Shown here piece after piece: positions 10,351 through 25,200 of a DNA stretch of 64,000 bases. The notes under the pieces were generated by a model, which did no database searches, was not told the DNA's origin, and saw nothing but the letters and a program-made list of their open reading frames with translations. Both the position numbers and the translations under genes were made by a program. Source of the DNA: Gordionus sp. m RMFG-2023 (taxonomy: Eukaryota > Nematomorpha > Gordioida > Chordodea > Parachordodidae); NCBI RefSeq assembly GCF_954871325.1, contig NC_088775.1, positions 58,009,561 through 58,073,560 on the forward strand, read 5' to 3'. Numbering within the stretch: position 1 is the first letter of the stretch; every line of letters starts with the position of its first letter.

Positions 10351-12140
10351 GGTTTTATTAAATGAGAATTTACTATATTTTTTATTGAAAGACAATTAGA
10401 TATGAAGGCTGTTAAGGCAAGATCGGAAGGAGATCCGATACCAAGTGCACCCATCTAGTGGGTAAAAAGGCTTGTGTCCATGCAATTTCATTTACAGTTT
10501 AGAATATTTTCGATTAGGATTTTAATTCCATTTTTAAACACCGAGAGGAATGGGGAATTTAAAAATGGGAGTTGATCGAAGCGCATATAGGATACGAGGA
10601 ATTGAAGAAATTTTTCAAGAGGAAAAAAAATTTATGGGAGGTGAGAAGGGAAAATAAATCAGCCAACTCAAAAAATGCTTCGAGTGAGAACTGTAGGAAG
10701 GAAGATATTGCTGTGTTCCCCCAAACGGGGGCACCTAAATGATATAGTTCATCAAGGGTGGTCAGTTTAAAGTTGTTTGAATTTGGTTCGATTGAATTGA
10801 ATGGGGTGAATTCGGATTTCTTAGGGTTGATAGAGAGTCCAATAGCAGACTCAGCCTCCTTGATCAAATTTACTGCTTTATTGACCTCATCATTCAAATC
10901 ACTAAGGATACCATCATCAATATTCCAGGCATGTAAGGGTAATGTGTCATTAATACCTAAACAAAAAAATAGGGAACCTATAGGGTCTTCCTATTATATG
11001 CCCTCAACGGAAGGAATTTTATAAGTAAGAAATTGAATGTGGAACGCAGTTGATAACAAGAATGAAAAAATTTTGTGTAACCAGAGAAAAGAGTACAAAA
11101 GAAACTAAGGAAGGAATTCCGGGAAAGTGTATTGTAGGCATTGGAAAAGTCTATTTTGACTAAAGATTAATTGGAGGGTAGATTTTCTAAATGTAATCTA
11201 GTCATATGTACAACCGCTTCACAGTAACCAGGGATCCCAACATCAAGTTGGAAGAAATTTAGGAGACGTGAAGCATCATGCTTTATTCCAGAAGATGTTA
11301 TCTATAAACTAATCGACGAAAGAAGAACCGATAGCAATTGGTTTGATATCATCATTTGCCTTTTAAAGTGCAATTAGCCTAGCACTGAAGAAAATTGGAT
11401 AAATAAAGCTTGGTACTTCACCTTTTAAAATTTTATTGCAAAGATTTGTTATTTTAGTAAGAATGGGCGTTTGTGAACATGTTGAGGGTAAGTGATGTCC
11501 TGGAGAAAAATGGGGCGGATGCCATCAAAACCACGGGCAGGATCACGATGAAAGGAGTAAATGACCATGGAAGGCTCAGCAATAGAGTCATGTGTGGGCA
11601 CCAATCTGAGTGCACCTTTTATAATGAGATTGTCAATTTTCTTACAAATCAGATTGGCCTTCATCTCAATTGGTGAGTGTTTTCTTTTATTTCTAACAGG
11701 CTATGACATTTTGTATTCATGAAGATGAGGGGCATCAATCGATGCAGCATCCTTGATTTGCTGGGTAAGGGATATATGTGAAGTTTTGTCAGGCACCCTG
11801 AAGGTATTATATCCATAGAAAAGCAATTTTAGATATTCGTTCTCATTGCTAAAGTTAAGCAATAAGTAGGACAGACAATCAGCAAAAGATTTAGCAATTT
11901 CTAGCATCTTTAGGGGTCATTGAAATGATATTTGGTTTGGGATGGTCAAGAAAAAAATCTGAGAAACTGGAATTTGAATTGTGAAGAGGTGAAACAAAGT
12001 TTTCTGGAAGAATAATCGATAGGGACAGTGGAGCAAAGCCAGAATGTGGACATCAGACTGAAAAAGGTCCATGAACTTCTAAACATCCATCTTTTCTAAT
12101 ATGTACTAATTTTTAACATGGAGGACAGATTTGTGAAGAA
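10351..12140 (-). pseudogene. LINE ORF, N-terminal and RT part
   Basis: From right to left: a Cys-pair (CPPC) near 12110 that may be a zinc-finger remnant; the region holding FRVPDKTSHISLT near 11790; KIDNLIIKGALRLVP then PARGFDGIRPIFLQDIT near 11490-11660; SFIYPIFFSARLIAL and KPIAIGSSF near 11310-11440; GDPIGSLFFCLGIND and the catalytic NIDDG box near 10905-10985; and AIGLSINPKKSEFTPF with a LGAPVWGN motif near 10710-10860. The usual RT box in this family reads WYLDDG; here it is WNIDDG, with both aspartates kept. At least four frame changes or stops separate these pieces. The ORF continues on the far side of the hAT insertion. Confidence 0.8.
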
Positions 12141-12169
12141 GACATGAGGAGAAATAAACCAAATATTTA

Positions 12170-12680
12170 TATAATCATAAATTAATGTTTCATATTGTTG
12201 CTATAATAGATTTAATTCCATAAATAAATATAAGGATTCCAAAACATTTTTGAATAATAATATTATATCAGAATATTTTGTTAAATAAAATGATCTTGAT
12301 TAATAACAATTTACATATACAGATAAGAATGATCCAAAACTAATTTTTTGAATAATGATATTATAATTAGATATTTTGTTAAATAAATACAACTGATGAT
12401 AACCAATTACATATGTAGATATAATAATAAATAAATGATTCATATGTTTATATAATAGATTTAATTTCATATCTAGATATAAGAATGATCCCAAACATTA
12501 GTATTAAGGATATAATATCAGAATATTTTGTTCAATAAATTTATCTAGAGTTTATAAGAACATTTTACATATATAGGTAAGAATGATCCAGGACTAATTT
12601 CTTAAATAATGATATTATAATTGGATATTTTGTTGAAAATATTTTTTTATAAAATATAAATAGGAATGTTTATATGAATA
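12170..12680. repeat. Diverged tandem pair, about 255-bp unit
   Basis: Two neighbouring copies share ATAATAGATTTAATT, AAGAATGATCC, TATCAGAATATTTTGTT and GATATTATAATT.GATATTTTGTT in the same order and spacing. Each unit seems itself to be built from two related halves. The repeat lies just outside the satellite array and shows no clear sequence relation to the satellite. Confidence 0.65.
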
Positions 12681-14153
12681 ATATTTTTTAAAAAAATAGG
12701 TACAAGTTTTATTCAATGATATATATTTTAATTTTCTTTCAACATTAATACATTTATATATTAATTAATGAAATTAGATTTGGTTCATAAATTTTTTATT
12801 GGAATAAAATTTTCTTGTTATCCTGTTTCATACTTTTTCTCGAAGTCTAGAAGTGCGACAAGGAACTCAGGCTTTATTAATATATTAATGTTCATTAGTT
12901 AAACTTATTGAAAGTTTTCGCGACAAAAAATATATTTATCATACCGGAAGCGTAAAATAATACATCTAAACATATTTGGATAGTAAATTTAATTCTGAGT
13001 TTAATGATATAAAAATACTTAAAATTACGTTTAGAATTTTAGCCTTTTCCTTCTGAAAGTTTTCGCGACAAAAAATATATTTATCATACCGGAAGCGTAA
13101 AATAATACATCCAAGCATTTTTGGATAAGAAATTTAATTCTGAGTTTAATGATATAAAAATATTTAAAATTACGTTTAAATGTTAGCCTTTTCCTTCTGA
13201 ATGTTTTCGCGATAAAAAATATATTTATCATACCGGAAGCGTAAAATAATACATCCAAGCATTTTTGGATAAGAAATTTAATTCTGAGTTTAATGATATA
13301 AAAATATTTAAAATTACGTTTAAAATGTTAGCCTTTTCTTTCTGAATGTTTTAGCGACAAAAAATATATTTATCATACCGGAAGCGTAAAATAATACATC
13401 CAAGCATTTTTGGATAAGAAATTTAATTCTGAGTTTAATGATATAAAAATATTTAAAATTACGTTTAAAATGTTAGCCTTTTCCTTCTGAAAGTTTTCGC
13501 GACAATAAAATATATTTATCATACCGGAAGCGTAAAATAATACATCCAAGCATTTTTGGATAAGAAATTTAATTCTGAGTTTAATGATATAAAAATATTT
13601 AAAATTACGTTTAAAATGTTAGCCTTTTCCTTCTGAAAGTTTTCGCGACAATAAAATATATTTATCATATCGGGAAGCGTAAAATAATACATCTAAGCAT
13701 ATTTGGATAGGAAATTTAAATCTGAGTTTAATGATATAAAAATACTTAAAATTACGTTTAGATTGTTAGTCTTTTCCTTCGCGACAAAAAATATATTTAT
13801 CATACCAGAAGCGTAAAATAATACATCCAAGCATTTTTATATAAGAAATTTAATTCTGAGTTTAATGATATAAAAATACTTAAAATTACGTTTAGAATGT
13901 AAGCATTTTTCTTCTGAAAGTTTTCGCGACAAAAAATATATTTATCATACCGGAAGCGTAAAATAATACATCCAAGCATTTTTGGATAAGAAATTTAATT
14001 CTGAGTTTAATGATATAAAAATATTTAAAATTACGTTAAAAATGTTAGCCTTTTCCTTCTGAAAGTTTTCGCGACAAAAAAATATATTTATAATACCGGA
14101 AGCGTAAAATAATACATCCAAGCATTTTTGGATAAGAAATTTAATTCTGAGTT

Positions 14154-14353
14154 NNNNNNNNNNNNNNNNNNNNNNNNNNNNNNNNNNNNNNNNNNNNNNN
14201 NNNNNNNNNNNNNNNNNNNNNNNNNNNNNNNNNNNNNNNNNNNNNNNNNNNNNNNNNNNNNNNNNNNNNNNNNNNNNNNNNNNNNNNNNNNNNNNNNNNN
14301 NNNNNNNNNNNNNNNNNNNNNNNNNNNNNNNNNNNNNNNNNNNNNNNNNNNNN
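14154..14353. other. Assembly gap (200 N) within the satellite
   Basis: Exactly 200 N, so probably a placeholder rather than a measured gap. Satellite monomers flank both sides, so the true array may be longer than shown. Confidence 0.98.
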
Positions 14354-17300
14354 TTTATCATACCAGAAGCGTAAAATAATACATCCAAGCATTTTATAAG
14401 AAATTTAATTCTGAGTTTAATGATATAAAAATATTTAAAATTACGTTTAGAATGTTAGCCTTTTATTTCTGAAAGTTTTCGCGACAAAAAATATATTAAT
14501 CATACCGGAAGCGTAAAATAATACATCCAAGCATTTTTGGATAAGAAATTTAATTCTGAGTATAATGATATAAAAATATTTAAAATTACGTGTAAAATGT
14601 TAGCCTTTTCCTTCTGAATGTTTAAGCGACAAAAAATATATTTATCATACCGGAAGCGTAAAATAATACATCCAAGCATTTTTGGATATGAAATTTAATT
14701 CTGAGTTTAATGATATAAAAATATTTAAAATTACGTTTAAAATGTTAGCCTTTTCCTTCTGAAAGTTTTCGCGACAATAAAATATATTTATCATATCGGG
14801 AAGCGTAAAATAATACATCTAAGCATTTTTGGATAAGAAATTTAATTCTGAGTTTAGTTATATAAAAATATTTAAAATTACGTTTAAAATGTTAGCCTTT
14901 TCCTTCTGAAAGTTTTCGCGACAAAAAATATATTTATCATACCAGAAGCGTAAAATAATACATCCAAGCATTTTTGGATAAGAAATTTAATTCTGAGTTT
15001 AATGATATATAAATAAATTACGTTTAGAATGTTAGCCTTTTCCTTCTGAAAGTTTTCGCGACAAAAAATATATTTATCATACCAGAAGCGTAAAATAATA
15101 CATCCAAGCATTTTTGGATAAGAAATTTAATTTAGAGTTTAATTATATAAAAATATTTAAAATTACGTTTAAAATGTTAGCCTTTTCCTTCTGAAAGTTT
15201 TCGCGACAAAAAATATATTTATCATACCAGAAGCGTAAAATAATACATCCAAGCATTTTTGGATAAGAAATTTAATTCTGAGTTTAATGATATATAAATA
15301 AATTACGTTTAGAATGTTAGCCTTTTCCTTCTGAAAGTTTTCGCGACAAAAAATATATTTATCATACCGGAAGCGTAAAATAATACATCCAAGCATTTTT
15401 GGATAAGAAATTTAATTCTGAGTTTAATGATATTATTTAAAATAATGTTAGCCTTTTCCTTCTGAATGTTTTAGCGACAAAAAATATATTTATCATACCA
15501 GAAGCGTAAAATAATACATCCAAGCATTTTATAAGAAATTTAATTCTGAGTTTAATGATATAAAAATACTTAAAATTACGTTTAGAATGTTAGCCTTTTC
15601 CTTCTGAATGTTTTAGCGACATTAAATATATTTATCATACCAGAAGCGTAAAATAATACATCCAAGCATTTTTGGATAAGAAATTTAATTCTGATTATAA
15701 TGATATAAAAATATTTAAAATTACGTGTAAAATGTTAGCCTTTTCCTTCTGAATGTTTAAGCGACAAAAAATATATTTATCATACCAGAAGCGTAAAATA
15801 ATACATCCAAGCATTTTTATATAAGAAATTTAGTTCTGAGTTTAATGATATATAAATAAATTACGTTTAGAATGTTAGCCTTTTCCTTCTGAAAGTTTTC
15901 GCGACAAAAAATATATTTATCATACCGGAAGCGTAAAATAATACATCCAAGCATTTTTGGATATGAAATTTAATTCTGAGTTTAATGATATAAAAATATT
16001 TAAAATTACGTTTATAATGTTAGCCTTTTCCTTCTGAATGTTTTAGCGACATTAAATATATTTATCATACCAGAAGCGTAAAATAATACATCCAAGCATT
16101 TTTGGATAAGAAATTTAATTCTGAGTTTAATGATATATAAATAAATTACGTTTAGAATGTTAGCCTTTTCCTTCTGAAAGTTTTCGCGACAAAAAATATA
16201 TTTATCATACCAGAAGCGTAAAATAATACATCCAAGCATTTTTGGATAAGAAATTTAATTTAGAGTTTAATTATATAAAAATATTTAAAATTACGTTTAA
16301 AATGTTAGCCTTTTCCTTCTGAAAGTTTTCGCGACAAAAAATATATTTATCATACCAGAAGCGTAAAATAATACATCCAAGCATTTTATAAGAAATTTAA
16401 TTCTGAGTTTAATGATATAAAAATACTTAAAATTACGTGTAAAATGTTAGCCTTTTCCTTCTGAATGTTTAAGCGACAAAAAATATATTTATCATACCAG
16501 AAGCGTAAAATAATACATCCAAGCATTTTTATATAAGAAATTTAATTCTGAGTTTAATGATATAAAAATACTTAAAATTACGTTTAGAATGTTAGCCTTT
16601 TCCTTCTGAAAGTTTTCGCGACAAAAAAATATATTTATCATACCGGAAGCGTAAAATAATACATCCAAGCATTTTTGGATATGAAATTTAATTCTGAGTT
16701 TAATGATATAAAAATATTTAAAATTACGTTTAAAATGTTAGCCTTTTCCTTCTGAAAGTTTTCGCGACAATAAAATATATTTATCATATCAGGAAGCGTA
16801 AAATAATACATCTAAGCATTTTTGGATAAGAAATTTAATTCTGAGTTTAGTTATATAAAAATATTTAAAATTACGTTTAAAATGTTAGCCTTTTCCTTCT
16901 GAAAGTTTTCGCGACAAAAAATATATTTATCATACCAGAAGCGTAAAATAATACATCCAAGCATTTTTGGATAAGAAATTTAATTCTGAGTTTAATGATA
17001 TATAAATAAATTACGTTTAGAATGTTAGCCTTTTCCTTCTGAAAGTTTTCGCGACAAAAAATATATTTATCATACCAGAAGCGTAAAATAATACATCCAA
17101 GCATTTTTGGATAAGAAATTTAATTCTGAGTTTAATTATATAAAAATATTTAAAATTACGTTTAAAATGTTAGCCTTTTTCTTCTGAAAGTTTTCGCGAC
17201 AAAAAATATATTTATCATACCAGAAGCGTAAAATAATACATCCAAGCATTTTTGGATAAGAAATTTAATTCTGAGTTTAATGATATATAAATAAATTACG

Positions 17301-20300
17301 TTTAGAATGTTAGCCTTTTCCTTCTGAAAGTTTTCGCGACAAAAAATATTTATCATACCGGAAGCGTAAAATAATACATCCAAGCATTTTTGGATAAGAA
17401 ATTTAATTCTGAGTTTAATGATATAAAAATATTTAAAATAATGTTAGCCTTTTCCTTCTGAATGTTTTAGCGACAAAAAATATATTTATCATACCAGAAG
17501 CGTAAAATAATACATCCAAGCATTTTATAAGAAATTTAATTCTGAGTTTAATGATATAAAAATATTTAAAATTACGTTTAGAATGTTAGCCTTTTATTTC
17601 TGAAAGTTTTCGCGACAAAAAATATATTAATCATACCGGAAGCGTAAAATAATACATCCAAGCATTTTTGGATAAGAAATTTAATTCTGAGTATAATGAT
17701 ATAAAAATATTTAAAATTACGTGAAAATGTTAGCCTTTTCCTTCTGAATGTTTAAGCGACAAAAAATATATTTATCATACCAGAAGCGTAAAATAATACA
17801 TCCAAGCATTTTTATATAAGAAATTTAGTTCTGAGTTTAATGATATATAAATAAATTACGTTTAGAATGTTAGCCTTTTCCTTCTGAAAGTTTTCGCGAC
17901 AAAAAATATATTTATCATACCGGAAGCGTAAAATAATACATCCAAGCATTTTTGGATAAGAAATTTAATTCTGAGTTTAATGATATAAAAATATTTAAAA
18001 TTACGTTTATAATGTTAGCCTTTTCCTTCTGAATGTTTTAGCGACATTAAATATATTTATCATACCAGAAGCGTAAAATAATACATCCAAGCATTTTTGG
18101 ATAAGAAATTTAATTCTGAGTTTAATGATATAAAAATACTTAAAATTACGTTTAGAATGTTAGCCTTTTCCTTCTGAATGTTTTAGCGACATTAAATATA
18201 TTTATCATACCAGAAGCGTAAAATAATACATCCAAGCATTTTTGGATAAGAAATTTAATTCTGAGTATAATGATATAAAAATATTTAAAATTACGTGTAA
18301 AATGTTAGCCTTTTCCTTCTGAATGTTTAAGCGACAAAAAATATATTTATCATACCAGAAGCGTAAAATAATACATCCAAGCATTTTTATATAAGAAATT
18401 TAATTCTGAGTTTAATGATATAAAAATACTTAAAATTACGTTTAGAATGTTAGCCTTTTCCTTCTGAAAGTTTTCGCGACAAAAAAATATATTTATCATA
18501 CCGGAAGCGTAAAATAATACATCCAAGCATTTTTGGATATGAAATTTAATTCTGAGTTTAATGATATAAAAATATTTAAAATTACGTTTAAAATGTTAGC
18601 CTTTTCCTTCTGAAAGTTTTCGCGACAATAAAATATATTTATCATATCGGGAAGCGTAAAATAATACATCTAAGCATTTTTGGATAAGAAATTTAATTCT
18701 GAGTTTAGTTATATAAAAATATTTAAAATTACGTTTAAAATGTTAGCCTTTTCCTTCTGAAAGTTTTCGCGACAAAAAATATATTTATCATACCAGAAGC
18801 GTAAAATAATACATCCAAGCATTTTTGGATAAGAAATTTAATTCTGAGTTTAATGATATATAAATAAATTACGTTTAGAATGTTAGCCTTTTCCTTCTGA
18901 AAGTTTTCGCGACAAAAAATATATTTATCATACAAGAAGCGTAAAATAATACATCCAAGCATTTTTGGATAAGAAATTTAATTCTGAGTTTAATGATATA
19001 TAAATAAATTACGTTTAGAATGTTAGCCTTTTCCTTCTGAAAGTTTTCGCGACAAAAAATATATTTATCATACCGGAAGCGTAAAATAATACATCCAAGC
19101 ATTTTTGGATAAGAAATTTAATTCTGAGTTTAATGATATAAAAATATTTAAAATAATGTTAGCCTTTTCCTTCTGAATGTTTTAGCGACAAAAAATATAT
19201 TTATCATACCAGAAGCGTAAAATAATACATCCAAGCATTTTTGGATAAGAAATTTAATTCTGAGTATAATGATATAAAAATATTTAAAATTACGTGTAAA
19301 ATGTTAGCCTTTTCCTTCTGAATGTTTAAGCGACAAAAAATATATTTATCATACCAGAAGCGTAAAATAATACATCCAAGCATTTTTGGATAAGAAATTT
19401 AATTCTGATTATAATGATATAAAAATATTTAAAATTACGTGTAAAATGTTAGCCTTTTCCTTCTGAATGTTTTAGCGACATTAAATATATTTATCATACC
19501 AGAAGCGTAAAATAATACATCCAAGCATTTTTGGATAAGAAATTTAATTCTGATTATAATGATATAAAAATATTTAAAATTACGTGTAAAATGTTAGCCT
19601 TTTCCTTCTGAATGTTTAAGCGACAAAAAATATATTTATCATACCAGAAGCGTAAAATAATACATCCAAGCATTTTTGGATAAGAAATTTAATTCTGAGT
19701 TTAATGATATAAAAATACTTAAAATTACGTTTAGAATGTTAGCCTTTTCCTTCTGAATGTTTTAGCGACATTAAATATATTTATCATACCAGAAGCGTAA
19801 AATAATACATCCAAGCATTTTTGGATAAGAAATTTAATTCTGATTATAATGATATAAAAATATTTAAAATTACGTGTAAAATGTTAGCCTTTTCCTTCTG
19901 AATGTTTAAGCGACAAAAAATATATTTATCATACCAGAAGCGTAAAATAATACATCCAAGCATTTTTGGATAAGAAATTTAATTCTGAGTATAATGATAT
20001 AAAAATATTTAAAATTACGTGTAAAATGTTAGCCTTTTCCTTCTGAATGTTTAAGCGACAAAAAATATATTTATCATACCAGAAGCGTAAAATAATACAT
20101 CCAAGCATTTTTATATAAGAAATTTAGTTCTGAGTTTAATGATATATAAATAAATTACGTTTAGAATGTTAGCCTTTTCCTTCTGAAAGTTTTCGCGACA
20201 AAAAATATATTTATCATACCGGAAGCGTAAAATAATACATCCAAGCATTTTTGGATATGAAATTTAATTCTGAGTTTAATGATATAAAAATATTTAAAAT

Positions 20301-21800
20301 TACGTTTATAATGTTAGCCTTTTCCTTCTGAATGTTTTAGCGACATTAAATATATTTATCATACCAGAAGCGTAAAATAATACATCCAAGCATTTTTGGA
20401 TAAGAAATTTAATTCTGAGTTTAATGATATATAAATAAATTACGTTTAGAATGTTAGCCTTTTCCTTCTGAAAGTTTTCGCGACAAAAAATATATTTATC
20501 ATACCAGAAGCGTAAAATAATACATCCAAGCATTTTTGGATAAGAAATTTAATTCTGAGTTTAATTATATAAAAATATTTAAAATTACGTTTAAAATGTT
20601 AGCCTTTTCCTTCTGAAAGTTTTCGCGACAAAAAATATATTTATCATACCAGAAGCGTAAAATAATACATCCAAGCATTTTTGGATAAGAAATTTAATTC
20701 TGAGTTTAATGATATATAAATAAATTACGTTTAGAATGTTAGCCTTTTCCTTCTGAAAGTTTTCGCGACAAAAAATATATTTATCATACCGGAAGCGTAA
20801 AATAATACATCCAAGCATTTTTGGATAAGAAATTTAATTCTGAGTTTAATGATATAAAAATATTTAAAATAATGTTAGCCTTTTCCTTCTGAATGTTTTA
20901 GCGACAAAAAATATATTTATCATACCAGAAGCGTAAAATAATACATCCAAGCATTTTTTAAGAAATTTAATTCTGAGTTTAATGATATAAAAATACTTAA
21001 AATTACGTTTAGAATGTTAGCCTTTTCCTTCTGAATGTTTTAGCGACATTAAATATATTTATCATACCAGAAGCGTAAAATAATACATCCAAGCATTTTT
21101 GGATAAGAAATTTAATTCTGATTATAATGATATAAAAATATTTAAAATTACGTGTAAAATGTTAGCCTTTTCCTTCTGAATGTTTAAGCGACAAAAAATA
21201 TATTTATCATACCAGAAGCGTAAAATAATACATCCAAGCATTTTTATATAAGAAATTTAGTTCTGAGTTTAATGATATATAAATAAATTACGTTTAGAAT
21301 GTTAGCCTTTTCCTTCTGAAAGTTTTCGCGACAAAAAATATATTTATCATACCGGAAGCGTAAAATAATACATCCAAGCATTTTTGGATATGAAATTTAA
21401 TTCTGAGTTTAATGATATAAAAATATTTAAAATTACGTTTATAATGTTAGCCTTTTCCTTCTGAATGTTTTAGCGACATTAAATATATTTATCATACCAG
21501 AAGCGTAAAATAATACATCCAAGCATTTTTGGATAAGAAATTTAATTCTGAGTTTAATGATATATAAATAAATTACGTTTAGAATGTTAGCCTTTTCCTT
21601 CTGAAAGTTTTCGCGACAAAAAATATATTTATCATACCGGAAGCGTAAAATAATACATCCAAGCATTTTTGGATAAGAAATTTAATTCTGAGTTTAATGA
21701 TATAAAAATATTTAAAATAATGTTAGCCTTTTCCTTCTGAATGTTTTAGCGACAAAAAATATATTTATCATACCAGAAGCGTAAAATAATACATCCAAGC

Positions 21801-22240
21801 ATTTTATAAGAAATTTAATTCTGAGTTTAATGATATAAAAATACTTAAAATTACGTTTAGAATGTTAGCCTTTTCCTTCTGAATGTTTTAGCGACATTAA
21901 ATATATTTATCATACCAGAAGCGTAAAATAATACATCCAAGCATTTTTGGATAAGAAATTTAATTCTGATTATAATGATATAAAAATATTTAAAATTACG
22001 TGTAAAATGTTAGCCTTTATTTTATAAGAAATTTAATTCTGAGTTTAATGATATAAAAATACTTAAAATTACGTTTAGAATGTTAGCCTTTTCCTTCTGA
22101 ATGTTTTAGCGACATTAAATATATTTATCATACCAGAAGCGTAAAATAATACATCCAAGCATTTTTGGATAAGAAATTTAATTCTGATTATAATGATATA
22201 AAAATATTTAAAATTACGTGTAAAATGTTAGCCTTTTCCT
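21801..22240. repeat. Off-register tandem duplication (218 bp) inside the satellite
   Basis: The segment starting ATTTTATAAGAAATTTAATT at 21801 starts again at 22019, where it joins abruptly after TTAGCCTTT. The step of 218 bp is about one and a half monomers, so the normal monomer phase is broken here. It looks like the scar of an unequal exchange. Confidence 0.8.
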
Positions 22241-25200
22241 TCTGAATGTTTAAGCGACAAAAAATATATTTATCATACCAGAAGCGTAAAATAATACATC
22301 CAAGCATTTTTGGATAAGAAATTTAATTCTGAGTATAATGATATAAAAATATTTAAAATTACGTTTAAAATGTTAGCCTTTTCCTTCTGAAAGTTTTCGC
22401 GACAAAAAATATATTTATCATACCAGAAGCGTAAAATAATACATCCAAGCATTTTTGGATAAGAAATTTAATTCTGAGTTTAATGATATATAAATAAATT
22501 ACGTTTAGAATGTTAGCCTTTTCCTTCTGAAAGTTTTCGCGACAAAAAATATATTTATCATACCGGAAGCGTAAAATAATACATCCAAGCATTTTTGGAT
22601 AAGAAATTTAATTCTGAGTTTAATGATATAAAAATATTTAAAATAATGTTAGCCTTTTCCTTCTGAATGTTTTAGCGACAAAAAATATATTTATCATACC
22701 AGAAGCGTAAAATAATACATCCAAGCATTTTATAAGAAATTTAATTCTGAGTTTAATGATATAAAAATACTTAAAATTACGTTTAGAATGTTAGCCTTTT
22801 CCTTCTGAATGTTTTAGCGACATTAAATATATTTATCATACCAGAAGCGTAAAATAATACATCCAAGCATTTTTGGATAAGAAATTTAATTCTGAGTTAT
22901 AATGATATAAAAATATTTAAAATTACGTGTAAAATGTTAGCCTTTTCCTTCTGAATGTTTAAGCGACAAAAAATATATTTATCATACCAGAAGCGTAAAA
23001 TAATACATCCAAGCATTTTTGGATAAGAAATTTAATTCTGAGTATAATGATATAAAAATATTTAAAATTACGTTTAAAATGTTAGCCTTTTCCTTCTGAA
23101 AGTTTTCGCGACAAAAAATATATTTATCATACCAGAAGCGTAAAATAATACATCCAAGCATTTTTGGATAAGAAATTTAATTCTGAGTTTAATGATATAT
23201 AAATAAATTACGTTTAGAATGTTAGCCTTTTCCTTCTGAAAGTTTTCGCGACAAAAAATATATTTATCATACCGGAAGCGTAAAATAATACATCCAAGCA
23301 TTTTTGGATAAGAAATTTAATTCTGAGTTTAATGATATAAAAATATTTAAAATAATGTTAGCCTTTTCCTTCTGAATGTTTTAGCGACAAAAAATATATT
23401 TATCATACCAGAAGCGTAAAATAATACATCCAAGCATTTTATAAGAAATTTAATTCTGAGTTTAATGATATAAAAATACTTAAAATTACGTTTAGAATGT
23501 TAGCCTTTTCCTTCTGAATGTTTTAGCGACATTAAATATATTTATCATACCAGAAGCGTAAAATAATACATCCAAGCATTTTTGGATAAGAAATTTAATT
23601 CTGATTATAATGATATAAAAATATTTAAAATTACGTGTAAAATGTTAGCCTTTTCCTTCTGAATGTTTAAGCGACAAAAAATATATTTATCATACCAGAA
23701 GCGTAAAATAATACATCCAAGCATTTTTGGATAAGAAATTTAATTCTGAGTATAATGATATAAAAATATTTAAAATTACGTGTAAAATGTTAGCCTTTTC
23801 CTTCTGAATGTTTAAGCGACAAAAAATATATTTATCATACCAGAAGCGTAAAATAATACATCCAAGCATTTTTATATAAGAAATTTAGTTCTGAGTTTAA
23901 TGATATATAAATAAATTACGTTTAGAATGTTAGCCTTTTCCTTCTGAAAGTTTTCGCGACAAAAAATATATTTATCATACCGGAAGCGTAAAATAATACA
24001 TCCAAGCATTTTTGGATATGAAATTTAATTCTGAGTTTAATGATATAAAAATATTTAAAATTACGTTTATAATGTTAGCCTTTTCCTTCTGAATGTTTTA
24101 GCGACATTAAATATATTTATCATACCAGAAGCGTAAAATAATACATCCAAGCATTTTTGGATAAGAAATTTAATTCTGAGTTTAATGATATATAAATAAA
24201 TTACGTTTAGAATGTTAGCCTTTTCCTTCTGAAAGTTTTCGCGACAAAAAATATATTTATCATACCAGAAGCGTAAAATAATACATCCAAGCATTTTTGG
24301 ATAAGAAATTTAATTCTGAGTTTAATTATATAAAAATATTTAAAATTACGTTTAAAATGTTAGCCTTTTCCTTCTGAAAGTTTTCGCGACAAAAAATATA
24401 TTTATCATACCAGAAGCGTAAAATAATACATCCAAGCATTTTTGGATAAGAAATTTAATTCTGAGTTTAATGATATATAAATAAATTACGTTTAGAATGT
24501 TAGCCTTTTCCTTCTGAAAGTTTTCGCGACAAAAAATATATTTATCATACCGGAAGCGTAAAATAATACATCCAAGCATTTTTGGATAAGAAATTTAATT
24601 CTGAGTTTAATGATATAAAAATATTTAAAATAATGTTAGCCTTTTCCTTCTGAATGTTTTAGCGACAAAAAATATATTTATCATACCAGAAGCGTAAAAT
24701 AATACATCCAAGCATTTTTTAAGAAATTTAATTCTGAGTTTAATGATATAAAAATACTTAAAATTACGTTTAGAATGTTAGCCTTTTCCTTCTGAATGTT
24801 TTAGCGACATTAAATATATTTATCATACCAGAAGCGTAAAATAATACATCCAAGCATTTTTGGATAAGAAATTTAATTCTGAGTTTAATGATATAAAAAT
24901 ATTTAAAATAATGTTAGCCTTTTCCTTCTGAATGTTTTAGCGACAAAAAATATATTTATCATACCAGAAGCGTAAAATAATACATCCAAGCATTTTATAA
25001 GAAATTTAATTCTGAGTTTAATGATATAAAAATACTTAAAATTACGTTTAGAATGTTAGCCTTTTCCTTCTGAATGTTTTAGCGACATTAAATATATTTA
25101 TCATACCAGAAGCGTAAAATAATACATCCAAGCATTTTTGGATAAGAAATTTAATTCTGATTATAATGATATAAAAATATTTAAAATTACGTGTAAAATG

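Larger units (their letters stand above)
7704..12140 (-). mobile_element. Decayed reverse-transcriptase element (probable LINE), split by a hAT
   Basis: The protein trace on the minus strand matches, from N to C terminus, a widespread invertebrate reverse-transcriptase element. It has a short Cys-pair N-terminus, a helical region (YNTFRVPDK), an RT finger block (PARGFDGIRP, IFFSARLIAL), a catalytic block (GDPIGSLFF then NIDDG) and a C-terminal domain with Cys and His residues and an LVW motif. The element is interrupted by the hAT at 8547-10350. Frames shift repeatedly, so it is dead. No endonuclease of the APE type is seen. No LTRs, poly-A tail or target duplication could be fixed, so the outer limits are the limits of the recognisable ORF. 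Confidence 0.8.

Noticed and set aside
10171-10454. Minus-strand frames rich in Gly-Pro (GPGLKKFF repeats)
   Set aside because: They are translations of the GGCCCGG subterminal blocks of the hAT.
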